DNA of 18,673 bases from an uncultured Phascolarctobacterium sp. (GTDB taxonomy: Bacteria > Bacillota > Negativicutes > Acidaminococcales > Acidaminococcaceae). The first letter of the stretch is position 1, and every line of letters starts with the position of its first letter. The notes beneath the pieces are model-generated. The model was not told the DNA's origin and made no database searches. It saw nothing but the letters and a program-made list of their open reading frames with translations. A program made the position numbers and the translations under genes. Positions 1 through 7,122 of the stretch are shown here, piece after piece. The stretch covers positions 1 to 18,673 of the forward strand of contig NZ_CAJMEH010000041.1 of assembly GCF_905212365.1 (NCBI RefSeq). Direction: 5' to 3'.

Positions 1-1
1 T

Positions 2-253
2 TATTCTCTTGGTTTTATTATGAAATCCTTGAGAATAAGCTGTCAACTTTTTTTATACCACACCAGTTATTCGCCGCAGTACAGCCCGGAAGTCTTTAGG
101 AAAGTTATGGACCAGGTGCAGAATTTCGAGGAACATGCCGGAGGCGCAACGGCAGGGCAGAAAGCATCTGCCTCTGTGAACACTTTTCAATATAAGGCGA
201 AATGGCAGGCTATGCTGGCGGAAGAGAAGTCGGCGCCTTATGGAAAATCATAA
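2..253 (+). CDS. 3' end of an unrecognised gene (partial or small hypothetical protein)
   Basis: The frame is open from the window edge to a TAA at 251-253. The first ATG is at 20, but no ribosome binding site precedes it, so this is more likely the tail of a gene entering from upstream than a complete 77-aa protein. The last 55 residues or so are hydrophilic (KVMDQVQNFEEHAGGATAG, then KAKWQAMLAEEK) and use codons like the rest of the window. The first 60 bases are AT-rich and less gene-like, and frame 1 is also open there until about 97, so a frameshift or remnant is possible. I do not recognise a family. Confidence 0.35.
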   Translation, partial: YSLGFIMKSLRISCQLFLYHTSYSPQYSPEVFRKVMDQVQNFEEHAGGATAGQKASASVNTFQYKAKWQAMLAEEKSAPYGKS

Positions 254-384
254 TCCGTAATGGATAGTTAGAAAAATGTACCAAGTTTGCTTAGCGCGCT
301 TTTCTACAAATCATCACATTTGTATAAAACTTAACAATATAACGCTTATTAAAACGCAAATACATCTCTTTGTTACAAATTTCC

Positions 385-413
385 TTGACAAAGTAAAAGC
401 CGCTTGGCATAAT
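385..413 (+). promoter_or_regulatory. sigma70-type promoter for ilvN-ilvB
   Basis: TTGACA (385-390), a 17-bp spacer and CATAAT (408-413) form a near-consensus promoter with a predicted start near 420, about 60 nt before ilvN. This is read directly from the sequence. Confidence 0.75.
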
Positions 414-428
414 TATCTCAACAGGCTT

Positions 429-465
429 GCCCCTGTCTGCCTATGCAGATGGGGGCGTTATTTTT
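429..465 (+). terminator. terminator-like hairpin in the ilvN leader (possible attenuator)
   Basis: A 12-bp stem (429-440 with 445-456, two G-U wobbles) closes a CTAT loop and is followed by GTTATTTTT (457-465). The ilvN Shine-Dalgarno AGGAGG follows at once (466-471). It lies only about 10 nt after the predicted transcription start. It could be an attenuator, a 5' stabilising hairpin, or a terminator for transcripts coming from upstream. Confidence 0.5.
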
Positions 466-479
466 AGGAGGGACGCAGT

Positions 480-1019
480 ATGGAACAGATATTGTCGATA
501 GTTGTACGCAATCAGCCCGGCGTTTTGATGCGCGTTGCCGGTATGTTTTCCCGCAGAGGCTTTAATATTGACAGTCTGGCTGTGGGCACTACCCAGAATC
601 CGGAATTTTCCCGTATGACGGTTACAATGGAGGCCGACGAGCCTACGATAACTCAGGTGTGCAAGCAGCTGGCCAAGCTGGTGGAGGTGGAGCGCGTTAA
701 GGTGCTGCCGCCTAAATCCAGCGCTACCCGCAGCATGGTTTTGGTAAAAGTGCATGCGGGCGCTAAGCGTATGGAGCTGCTGCAGCTGGCGGAGGTGTTC
801 CGCGCTCACGCCGTGGACGTTACCGGTGAGTCGCTGATTTTTGTAGCGACGGGCGACGAGGGCAAGCTGAAGGCTTTTGTAGATATTATGCGGCCCTACG
901 GCGTTACCGAAATGGTACAAACCGGTCTGGTAGCTTTGGAGCGCGGCGACGCTTCCCTGTCGGTGGAGCAGTCCCGTTATCAATGGCCGGCAGTGGACGA
1001 CCAGCATACGGCGATATAA
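480..1019 (+). CDS. ilvN: acetolactate synthase small (regulatory) subunit IlvN
   Basis: This is the regulatory subunit of acetohydroxyacid synthase, which carries out the first common step of valine, leucine and isoleucine synthesis. At 179 aa it has the long-form length. The N-terminal ACT domain is clear (RNQPGVLMRVAGMFSRRGFN at residues 11-30, then IDSLAVGTTQ), and the C-terminal half (from about residue 85) matches the IlvN C-terminal domain (ELLQLAEVFRAHAVDV). The start is supported by AGGAGG at 466-471, 8 nt upstream. ilvB follows after a 33-nt gap, so the two are almost certainly co-transcribed. The order small-then-large is the reverse of the common ilvB-ilvN order. Valine feedback inhibition is expected from the family but cannot be read here. 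Confidence 0.95.
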   Translation: MEQILSIVVRNQPGVLMRVAGMFSRRGFNIDSLAVGTTQNPEFSRMTVTMEADEPTITQVCKQLAKLVEVERVKVLPPKSSATRSMVLVKVHAGAKRMELLQLAEVFRAHAVDVTGESLIFVATGDEGKLKAFVDIMRPYGVTEMVQTGLVALERGDASLSVEQSRYQWPAVDDQHTAI

Positions 1020-1052
1020 TTTTAGCGGTAATTCAGGAGAGGATGTGTGCTT

Positions 1053-2708
1053 ATGCAGATGACCGGCGCAGAAATTATGGTCAAAATTTTGGCCGAAGAG
1101 GGTGTAAGTACCGTTTTTGGCTATCCGGGAGGAGCGATTCTTCCCTTTTACGACGCTTTACGCGAATCTTCGATACAGCATATTTTAACGGCGCATGAGC
1201 AGGGCGCTGCGCATGCGGCGGACGGCTTTGCCCGTGCTTCCGGCAAGGTGGGCGTGTGCATTGCCACCTCCGGTCCGGGAGCTACTAATCTGGTGACCGG
1301 GCTGGCGACGGCTTTTCTCGATTCTACGCCTGTGGTGGCGATTACCGGTCAGGTGCAGCGCGCCTTGATTGGTCACGACGCTTTTCAGGAGGTGGATATT
1401 ACCGGCATTACCATGCCTATCACCAAGCATAATTTTTTGGTAAAGAAGCCGGAAAGCTTGGCACAGACGCTGCGTTTGGCTTTTCAGCTGGCTAAGGAGG
1501 GACGCCCTGGCCCGGTACTGGTAGACGTGCCCCGCGACGTGCAGACGGCGGTTTTGGAATATACGCCGGATAAGCTGCGCGAGCTGCCGCCGGTGCTGCC
1601 CGACCAGGCGCAGGTGGACGCAGCCATAGCGGCCATCAACAAGGCGCAGCGGCCGGTGATGCTGGTAGGCGGCGGCGTTATTAACGCCGATGCGGAATAC
1701 GACGCCATGCACCTGTGCGAAAAGCTGCGGATTCCCGTAGTCAGCACCTTGATGGGCCTGGGCGCGATCAGCGCTTACCGCAGTTTGTTTTTGGGCATGA
1801 CGGGCCTGCACGGGCACGAGCGCGCCAACAACGCCGTTAAGGAGGCAGACCTGATTTTAGCTGTGGGCAGCCGCTTTAACGACCGTGTGACGGGAGAACG
1901 CAGCAGCTACAGCGCCAACAAAACTATTATTCATTTAGATATCGACCCGGCGGAGCTGGATAAAAATATCGATTCCAGCATTGGTATTACGGGCAGCATG
2001 AACTTGACGCTGAACCAGCTGGAAAAGGGCAGCGTCCCCCACGACCTGTCGGCCTGGTGGGAGCGAATCGCCTCCTGGCCGGGGATGGACGACGATGCGG
2101 GGCAGGAGGAAGCGCCGGAGTTTTTCAAAGCGCTGAACCCGGTTATTAAGGATAAGGATTACATCATTACTACGGACGTAGGCCAGCACCAGATGTGGGC
2201 GGCTCAGCATTTGAAGATTCAATTCGCCCGTCAATGGATTACCAGCGGCGGTTTGGGAACCATGGGCTTTGGTCTGCCTGCCGCTATGGGAGCGCAGCTG
2301 GCGCGTCCCAAGAGCCGCGTTATCAGCCTGAGCGGCGATGGCGGCTTTAAGATGACGGGCTCGGAGCTGTTCACCATTGCCAGCAATAAGCTGCCGGTTA
2401 TCGCCATTGTCTTTAATAACAGCGGCTTGGGCATGATCCGTCAGTTACAAACGGTACAGTTTGACAAACGCTTTACCGCCTGCGAAATGCCGGGCTATAT
2501 GGATTTTGTCAAATATGCGCAGGCCTTCGGCATCGAGGGCGAGCATGTGGCTGCGCCGGAAGAGCTGGCTGCCGCCTTGGAGCGCGCTATGCAGACGAAC
2601 GCTCCCTATCTGATCGAGGTTACGCTTGACCCGGCCAATATGGTGCAGCCCATGGTGGCTCCCGGACTGGGGATTAACGATTTTGTTAAATTTGAGAAAA
2701 AGAATTGA
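1053..2708 (+). CDS. ilvB: acetolactate synthase large (catalytic) subunit IlvB
   Basis: This is a thiamine-diphosphate enzyme joining two pyruvates to 2-acetolactate, or pyruvate and 2-oxobutyrate to 2-aceto-2-hydroxybutyrate. The length is 551 aa, typical of the family. The N-terminal ThDP domain shows GYPGGAILPFYDAL and the catalytic glutamate in AHEQGAAHAADGFAR. The central domain follows (LMGLGAISAYR, GMTGLHGHERAN). The C-terminal ThDP/Mg domain has GDGGF...NN (GDGGFKMTGSELFTIASNKL). The product begins MQMTGAEIMVKIL, which fits the family. A GTG at 1047 is an alternative start, because the GGAG at 1036-1039 is better spaced for it. The gene lies directly downstream of ilvN. No ilvC or ilvD is in the window. 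Confidence 0.95.
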   Translation: MQMTGAEIMVKILAEEGVSTVFGYPGGAILPFYDALRESSIQHILTAHEQGAAHAADGFARASGKVGVCIATSGPGATNLVTGLATAFLDSTPVVAITGQVQRALIGHDAFQEVDITGITMPITKHNFLVKKPESLAQTLRLAFQLAKEGRPGPVLVDVPRDVQTAVLEYTPDKLRELPPVLPDQAQVDAAIAAINKAQRPVMLVGGGVINADAEYDAMHLCEKLRIPVVSTLMGLGAISAYRSLFLGMTGLHGHERANNAVKEADLILAVGSRFNDRVTGERSSYSANKTIIHLDIDPAELDKNIDSSIGITGSMNLTLNQLEKGSVPHDLSAWWERIASWPGMDDDAGQEEAPEFFKALNPVIKDKDYIITTDVGQHQMWAAQHLKIQFARQWITSGGLGTMGFGLPAAMGAQLARPKSRVISLSGDGGFKMTGSELFTIASNKLPVIAIVFNNSGLGMIRQLQTVQFDKRFTACEMPGYMDFVKYAQAFGIEGEHVAAPEELAAALERAMQTNAPYLIEVTLDPANMVQPMVAPGLGINDFVKFEKKN

Positions 2709-2719
2709 GTTTAAAGGCT

Positions 2720-2775
2720 GGCAGATGCGCTGCCTGCCGCAGGGCGCCGCGTTATGCGGCGTACCTTTTATTTTC
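2720..2775 (+). terminator. probable terminator region after ilvB
   Basis: Two small hairpins follow the ilvB stop: GGCAG/CTGCC (2720-2734) and CGCCGC/GCGGCG with a GTTAT loop (2745-2761). The second is followed by a T-rich stretch, taccttttatttt. The U tract is interrupted, so strength is uncertain. Confidence 0.4.
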
Positions 2776-2784
2776 TGAAAGCTC

Positions 2785-2813
2785 TTGCCCAAACAAGTTA
2801 AAGATGTTACAAT
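2785..2813 (+). promoter_or_regulatory. promoter of the polyamine operon (speA)
   Basis: TTGCCC (2785-2790), a 17-bp spacer and TACAAT (2808-2813) give a good sigma70-type promoter with a start near 2820. This leaves about 330 nt of untranslated leader before speA. Confidence 0.65.
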
Positions 2814-2819
2814 AAAATT

Positions 2820-3136
2820 ACATGAATGCAGGCTGCTTTCATGCAAATATTAGTCCACTATTCCTGGAATAGTTAAGCCCATACGGACAGGCGGGACTGC
2901 TGCCGGCGTGGCTTTGGAGCCACATTATTGATTGAGCGAAAGCTCAAATTTTATAAGGTGATTGCTAGCAATCAATTTAAGTATCACTTGTGAAACGGTC
3001 AATAAGAGTAGTAACAGTAATATTTGCTATACAAACTCTGAAAGTAAGTTGCGCCGCTGAATCGGTACAGCAGGTTCGGCATATTGCAAGATGCACAAAG
3101 GCAGGTGATGGAGCACCTGTCTTTATTTTTTTATTT
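2820..3136 (+). ncRNA. hairpin-rich speA leader RNA ending in a terminator (candidate cis-regulator)
   Basis: The leader has no convincing gene but many hairpins. These are CATGAA/TTCATG with an inner GCA/TGC (2821-2843), ACTATTC/GAATAGT (2857-2873), GTGGCT-TTGG-AGCCAC (2908-2923), TTGAGC-GAAA-GCTCAA followed by AATTTTAT (2932-2952), and the palindrome TGATTGCTAGCAATCA (2959-2974). A further roughly 125 nt leads to a strong intrinsic terminator at 3102-3136. A weak extended -10 (TGCTATACA, 3025-3033) could be a second start. It matches no riboswitch consensus I can recall (lysine, SAM, TPP, glycine, T-box checked by eye). Transcription attenuation of speA is inference. Confidence 0.5.
3102..3136 (+). 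terminator. intrinsic terminator just upstream of speA (attenuator)
   Basis: The stem CAGGTG/CACCTG (3102-3107, 3114-3119) has a 6-nt loop and is followed by tctttattttttttattt (3120-3136). The speA Shine-Dalgarno GGGAGAAG follows immediately. Because the operon promoter lies upstream, this terminator must be read through for speA expression. Upstream CACTTG (2985-2990) can pair with the 5' arm through one G-U and could act as antiterminator. Confidence 0.65.
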
Positions 3137-3147
3137 GGGAGAAGATT

Positions 3148-4596
3148 ATGGAAAAGCTATCACAATTATCGGCGCCGGTGTACGAAGCACTGGAAGCTTT
3201 TCGTAAAAAGCGCGTGGTGCCCTTCGACGTACCGGGACACAAGCGCGGCCGCGGCAACCCGGAGCTGCGGGAGCTGCTGGGGGAAAAATGCGTTAATTTG
3301 GACGTCAATTCCATGAAGCCTTTGGATAATTTATGCCATCCGGTATCCGTAATTCGTGACGCGGAGCAGCTGGCAGCAGAAGCTTTCGGCGCGGCGCACG
3401 CTTTCTTTATGGTGGGCGGCACTACTTCTTCCGTACAAAGCATGGTGCTTTCAACTACTAAGGCGGGGGATAAGATTATTCTGCCGCGCAATGTGCATAA
3501 AAGCGTTATTAACGCGCTGGTTTTAAACGGCGCGATTCCCGTATATATCAATCCGCAGGTGGAAAGCAAGCTGGGAATTTCCCTGGGTATGGAAATAGGC
3601 GAGGTGGAAAAGGCCATTAAGGCTAATCCGGACGCTAAGGCGGTTTTGGTTAATAATCCCACTTATTACGGCATTTGCTCCGACCTGCGTGCCATCGTTA
3701 AGCTGGCCCATGATAATAATATGCTGTGCCTGGTGGACGAGGCTCACGGCACACATTTTTATTTCGGCCGCAATATGCCGGTCAACGCTATGGCTGCCGG
3801 GGCGGATATGGCGTCGGTGTCCATGCATAAATCAGGCGGCAGCCTGACGCAGAGCTCGCTGCTGCTGACAGGTCCCAATGTGAACTGGGAGTACGTCAGC
3901 CAGATTATCAATCTGACCCAGACCACTAGCGCTTCTTACCTGCTGCTGTCCAGCCTGGATATTTCCCGCCGCAATCTGTATATGCGCGGAGAAAGCTCCT
4001 TTGCCAAGGTAGCGGAAATGGCGGAATATGCCCGCGAGGAAATCAACTCCATCGGCGGCTTTTACGCTTACGGCCGCGAGCTGAAAAACGGCGGCAGTAT
4101 TTATGATTTTGACGTTACCAAACTGTCGGTGTACACACGCGATATTGGTTTGGCCGGCATCGAGGTTTACGACCTGCTGCGGGACGAGTACGATATTCAG
4201 ATAGAATTTGGCGATATCGCCAATATTTTGGCGTATATTTCCATCGGCGACCGCATTCAGGATATCGAGCGGCTGGTGGGCGCCTTGGCTGACATTAAGC
4301 GGCTGTATTCCCGCGACCCGTCCCTGATGCTGAACACGGAATATATTGCGCCGCAGGTCGTCGTGTCGCCGCAGGCAGCCTTTTATGCTAAGGATGAATC
4401 GCTGCCGCTGCGCCAGACGGCGGGCCGCATTTGCAGTGAATTCGTTATGTGCTATCCGCCTGGGATTCCTATTCTGGCTCCGGGCGAGGTAATTACCAAG
4501 GAGATTATCGAGTACATTATTTACGCCAAGGAAAAGGGATGCTCCATGCAGGGCCCCGAGGACCCTGAGGTAAATAATATCAACGTGCTTTTATAA
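3148..4596 (+). CDS. speA: arginine decarboxylase (Orn/Lys/Arg decarboxylase family, fold-type I)
   Basis: This PLP enzyme probably decarboxylates arginine to agmatine. It has 482 aa, the length of the compact Bacillus SpeA/YaaO-type enzymes rather than the roughly 700-aa inducible ones. Visible motifs are the N-terminal PFDVPGHKRGRG (residues 25-36), MVGGTTSSVQSM (88-99), the PLP-ring aspartate in VDEAHGTHF (D197, H200), and the Schiff-base lysine in SVSMHKSGGSLTQSS (H227-K228). The C-terminal domain ends with the family's YPPGIPILAPGE stretch. The start is supported by GGGAGAAG upstream. Lysine or ornithine specificity cannot be excluded from sequence, but aguA and aguB in the same operon, which need agmatine, argue for arginine. 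It is the first gene of the operon and lies behind the attenuator-like leader. Confidence 0.9.
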   Translation: MEKLSQLSAPVYEALEAFRKKRVVPFDVPGHKRGRGNPELRELLGEKCVNLDVNSMKPLDNLCHPVSVIRDAEQLAAEAFGAAHAFFMVGGTTSSVQSMVLSTTKAGDKIILPRNVHKSVINALVLNGAIPVYINPQVESKLGISLGMEIGEVEKAIKANPDAKAVLVNNPTYYGICSDLRAIVKLAHDNNMLCLVDEAHGTHFYFGRNMPVNAMAAGADMASVSMHKSGGSLTQSSLLLTGPNVNWEYVSQIINLTQTTSASYLLLSSLDISRRNLYMRGESSFAKVAEMAEYAREEINSIGGFYAYGRELKNGGSIYDFDVTKLSVYTRDIGLAGIEVYDLLRDEYDIQIEFGDIANILAYISIGDRIQDIERLVGALADIKRLYSRDPSLMLNTEYIAPQVVVSPQAAFYAKDESLPLRQTAGRICSEFVMCYPPGIPILAPGEVITKEIIEYIIYAKEKGCSMQGPEDPEVNNINVLL

Positions 4597-4670
4597 ATCC
4601 CTGCTCAAGCGCCGCTTGCAATTTGCTTTGCGCTGCGTTTGGCAAAGCTTGATTTAAAGGTTGTGATGAA
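4597..4670 (+). other. speA-speE spacer with two small hairpins
   Basis: CAAGC/GCTTG (4606-4618) and GCTTTGC/GCAAAGC (4625-4648) can fold. Only a weak T-rich stretch follows the second, so it may be an RNA-processing or partial-termination site rather than an operon end. The speE ribosome binding site is poor (AAAGG about 10 nt before ATG). Confidence 0.3.
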
Positions 4671-5525
4671 ATGGAACTGTGGTTTTCTGATTTCCATACG
4701 GACGACGTGAAGCTGAACATAAAAATAGAAAAGCAGCTTTTTGGCGAGGATACGGATTTTCAGCGCATCGACGTGTTTGAATCCAAGGAATTTGGCCGCT
4801 TCATCAGCTGCGACGGCAGCATCGTCTTTTCCGAAAAGGACGAGTTCGTCTATGACGAAATGATTGTGCACGTGCCCATGGCCGTGCATCCCGGCGTGCG
4901 CAAGGTGCTGGTTATCGGCGGCGGCGACGGCGGCGTGGCCCGCGAGCTGTCCCACTATCCTGAAATCGAGGCCATAGACGTGGTGGAAACGGACCATGTT
5001 TTTATCGATGTCTGCCGCGACTTTTTCCCGGACAACGCCATAGGTCTGGACGACAGGCGCGTGACGGTGTTCAACGCCAACGGCCTGCGCTTTCTGCGGG
5101 CGAAGGTCAACGAGTACGACCTTATCATCAACGACGCTATCGACCCGTTAGGCCATGCAGCGGGGTTGTTCACCAAGGAATTTTACGGCAACTGTTACCG
5201 CGCGCTGAAGGAGGACGGCATCATGGTTTATCAGCATGGCAGTCCCTTCTACGATGAGGACGAGGAAACCTGCCGCGCTATGCACCGCAAGGCCAGCCAC
5301 AGCTTTCCCATCAGCCGCGTTTATCAGGCGGCTATTCCTACCTGTCCTTCCGGGTACTGGCTCTTTGGCTTCGCTTCTAAAAAATATCATCCGCTGAAGG
5401 ATTTTGACCCGGTGAAGTGGAAGGCGCGGGGCATTAAGACCTGGTATTATTCGGCCAATCTGCATAAGGGAGCCTTTATGCTTCCAAAATATGTTGAAGA
5501 TATGCTCGAAGAAGAAGAAAAATAA
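4671..5525 (+). CDS. speE: spermidine synthase-like aminopropyltransferase with altered pocket
   Basis: The 284-aa protein aligns along its whole length with SpeE: N-terminal ELWFSDFHTDDVKLN, the nucleotide-binding GGGDGG (83-88), VVETD (104-108), the catalytic-loop aspartates in NDAIDP (D154, D158), and C-terminal HKGAFMLPKYV (265-275). Family members transfer an aminopropyl group from decarboxylated SAM to putrescine. Several positions usually conserved differ. YHEM is YDEM (D62), DDG is ANG (N137), GPA is GHA (H162) and PTYPSG is PTCPSG (C225). No speD is in the window. Since the operon also carries the carboxyspermidine route, this protein may use another amine or do another job. The fold assignment is secure; the substrate is not. 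Confidence 0.85.
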   Translation: MELWFSDFHTDDVKLNIKIEKQLFGEDTDFQRIDVFESKEFGRFISCDGSIVFSEKDEFVYDEMIVHVPMAVHPGVRKVLVIGGGDGGVARELSHYPEIEAIDVVETDHVFIDVCRDFFPDNAIGLDDRRVTVFNANGLRFLRAKVNEYDLIINDAIDPLGHAAGLFTKEFYGNCYRALKEDGIMVYQHGSPFYDEDEETCRAMHRKASHSFPISRVYQAAIPTCPSGYWLFGFASKKYHPLKDFDPVKWKARGIKTWYYSANLHKGAFMLPKYVEDMLEEEEK

Positions 5526-5526
5526 G

Positions 5527-5652
5527 CAACGCGCATTATAAGCACCGTCTTCCTGCGTCACAGCTTGTGGATTTGCTCGACGTACATTTTAGTACGCCTT
5601 CGCTGCATCCACCGCGCTGTTCCTTGTTATCCGGCACTTCTAATGTGCGTTG
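5527..5652. repeat. about 126-bp imperfect inverted repeat (MITE/REP-like palindrome)
   Basis: The ends CAACGCGCATTA (5527-5538) and TAATGTGCGTTG (5641-5652) are complementary with one mismatch. The centre CGTAC-ATTTTA-GTACG (5581-5596) is a hairpin, and further short matches lie between (for example TGGAT 5568-5572 with ATCCA 5607-5611). It has no coding capacity. It sits inside the operon right after speE. A cruciform-forming mobile repeat is the likely class; family membership needs a search. Confidence 0.55.
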
Positions 5653-5758
5653 TAAGGATTGCAGTATAGTTGCCGTCGTCGCCCTTTTGCGTATCTGCCT
5701 TCTTCTGACCGCTCTTGAGAAGTAGGAGCGTTGTATTTGGCACTTCAATTATATTTTT

Positions 5759-5810
5759 GCTCCCTCTTTGAGGGAGCTGGCATTTTGCGTAGCAAAATGA
5801 CTGAGGGAGT
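5759..5810. repeat. cloverleaf-like short repeat (GCTCCCTC...CTGAGGGAGT type)
   Basis: GCTCCCTC-TTT-GAGGGAGC (5759-5777) is followed by CATTTTGC-GTA-GCAAAATG (5781-5799) and then CTGAGGGAGT (5801-5810), which repeats the GAGGGAG of the first hairpin. From memory, similar GCTCCCTC/GAGGGAGC palindromes are dispersed in many gut Firmicutes genomes. It does not end in a U tract, so it is a repeat rather than a plain terminator. The rest of the speE-dehydrogenase gap (5653-5758) shows no gene. Confidence 0.55.
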
Positions 5811-5861
5811 ATTGTTCTACCCAATATACATAAATTTAAATAAGATAAGGAGATGAAGATT

Positions 5862-7121
5862 ATGAGTAAATTATTGGTTATCGGCTGCGGCGGCGTTGCC
5901 GGCGTAGCTATTGCTAAATGCTGCCAGAACAGCAGCGTATTCACGGAGCTGTGCATTGCCAGCCGTACTAAGGCAAAATGCGATGCTGTTAAGGAAAAAT
6001 TGCAGCCCACTACCTCCACCGTCATTACTACGGCGCAGGTGGACGCTGATAAGAAGGATGAGCTGGTGGCTTTGATTAAAGCTTATCAGCCGGACGCAGT
6101 GCTGAACGTGGCTCTGCCCTATCAGGATTTGACCATTATGGACGCCTGCCTGGAATGCAAGGTGGACTATATCGATACCGCTAACTACGAGCCGGAAAAT
6201 ATCGACGACCCCGCATGGCGCGCCGTTTATGACAAGCGCTGCGAGGAGGAAGGCTTTTCCGCTTATTTCGACTATTCCTGGCAATGGGCTTATAAAGAAA
6301 AATTTGCGGAAGCAGGCATTATGGCGCTGCTGGGCACCGGCTTTGACCCGGGCGTAACCAGCGTTTTTTCCGCTTACGCTTTAAAGCATTACTTTGACGA
6401 AATTGAAACTATCGATATTCTGGACTGCAACGGCGGCGATCACGGGTATCCTTTCGCTACCAATTTCAACCCTGAAATCAATCTGCGCGAGGTTTCCGCT
6501 CCCGGCTCCTATTGGGAAAACGGCAAGTGGGTGGAAATCCCCGCTATGTCCATTAAACGCGAGTACGATTTCCCGCAGGTAGGCATGAAGGATATGTATT
6601 TGCTGCACCACGAGGAAATTGAGTCCCTGGCTAAAAATATTCCCGGCGTAAAGCGTATCCGTTTCTTTATGACCTTTGGTCAAAGCTACCTGACGCATAT
6701 GAAATGTTTGGAGAACGTGGGCATGCTGTCCACTACGCCTATCAATTATGAAGGCCATGAAATTGTGCCCATCCAGTTCCTGAAAGCCTTGCTGCCCGAC
6801 CCGGCGTCTTTGGGCCCCCGCACTGTGGGCAAGACCAATATCGGCTGCATTTTTACCGGCACGAAGGATGGCAAGAAAAAGACTATCTACATTTATAATG
6901 TCTGCGACCATCAGGAATGCTACAAGGAGGTCGGCTCTCAGGCTATCAGCTACACTACCGGCGTACCGGCTATGATTGGCACGGCTTTGGTAGTTACCAA
7001 AAAGTGGCAGGGCAAGGGCGTATTTAACGTGGAAGAATTCGACCCCGATCCGTATATGGAGATGCTCAATCAATACGGCCTGCCGTGGGTAGTCGATGAA
7101 AACCCGACCGTGGTAGAATAA
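5862..7121 (+). CDS. carboxynorspermidine/carboxyspermidine dehydrogenase (saccharopine dehydrogenase-like)
   Basis: This enzyme condenses aspartate semialdehyde with a diamine (putrescine or 1,3-diaminopropane) and reduces the imine with NADPH, giving carboxyspermidine or carboxynorspermidine. The protein has 419 aa, typical of the family. The N-terminal Rossmann motif is VIGCGGVAGVAIAKC (about residues 6-20). DTANYEP, LGTGFDPGVTSVFSAYALKH and CNGGDHGYPFATNFNPEIN follow as in this LYS1-like group. The start at 5862 is preferred because AAGGAG (5847-5852) is 9 nt upstream; the ATG at 5853 abuts that site. The decarboxylase follows after a single base, confirming the pathway assignment. In this organism putrescine-derived carboxyspermidine is the expected product. 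Confidence 0.9.
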   Translation: MSKLLVIGCGGVAGVAIAKCCQNSSVFTELCIASRTKAKCDAVKEKLQPTTSTVITTAQVDADKKDELVALIKAYQPDAVLNVALPYQDLTIMDACLECKVDYIDTANYEPENIDDPAWRAVYDKRCEEEGFSAYFDYSWQWAYKEKFAEAGIMALLGTGFDPGVTSVFSAYALKHYFDEIETIDILDCNGGDHGYPFATNFNPEINLREVSAPGSYWENGKWVEIPAMSIKREYDFPQVGMKDMYLLHHEEIESLAKNIPGVKRIRFFMTFGQSYLTHMKCLENVGMLSTTPINYEGHEIVPIQFLKALLPDPASLGPRTVGKTNIGCIFTGTKDGKKKTIYIYNVCDHQECYKEVGSQAISYTTGVPAMIGTALVVTKKWQGKGVFNVEEFDPDPYMEMLNQYGLPWVVDENPTVVE

Positions 7122-7122
7122 A

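Noticed and set aside
2990..3316. 108-aa plus-strand frame covering the speA leader and gene start
   Set aside because: It overlaps speA in another frame, crosses the terminator hairpin, and lacks a ribosome binding site.
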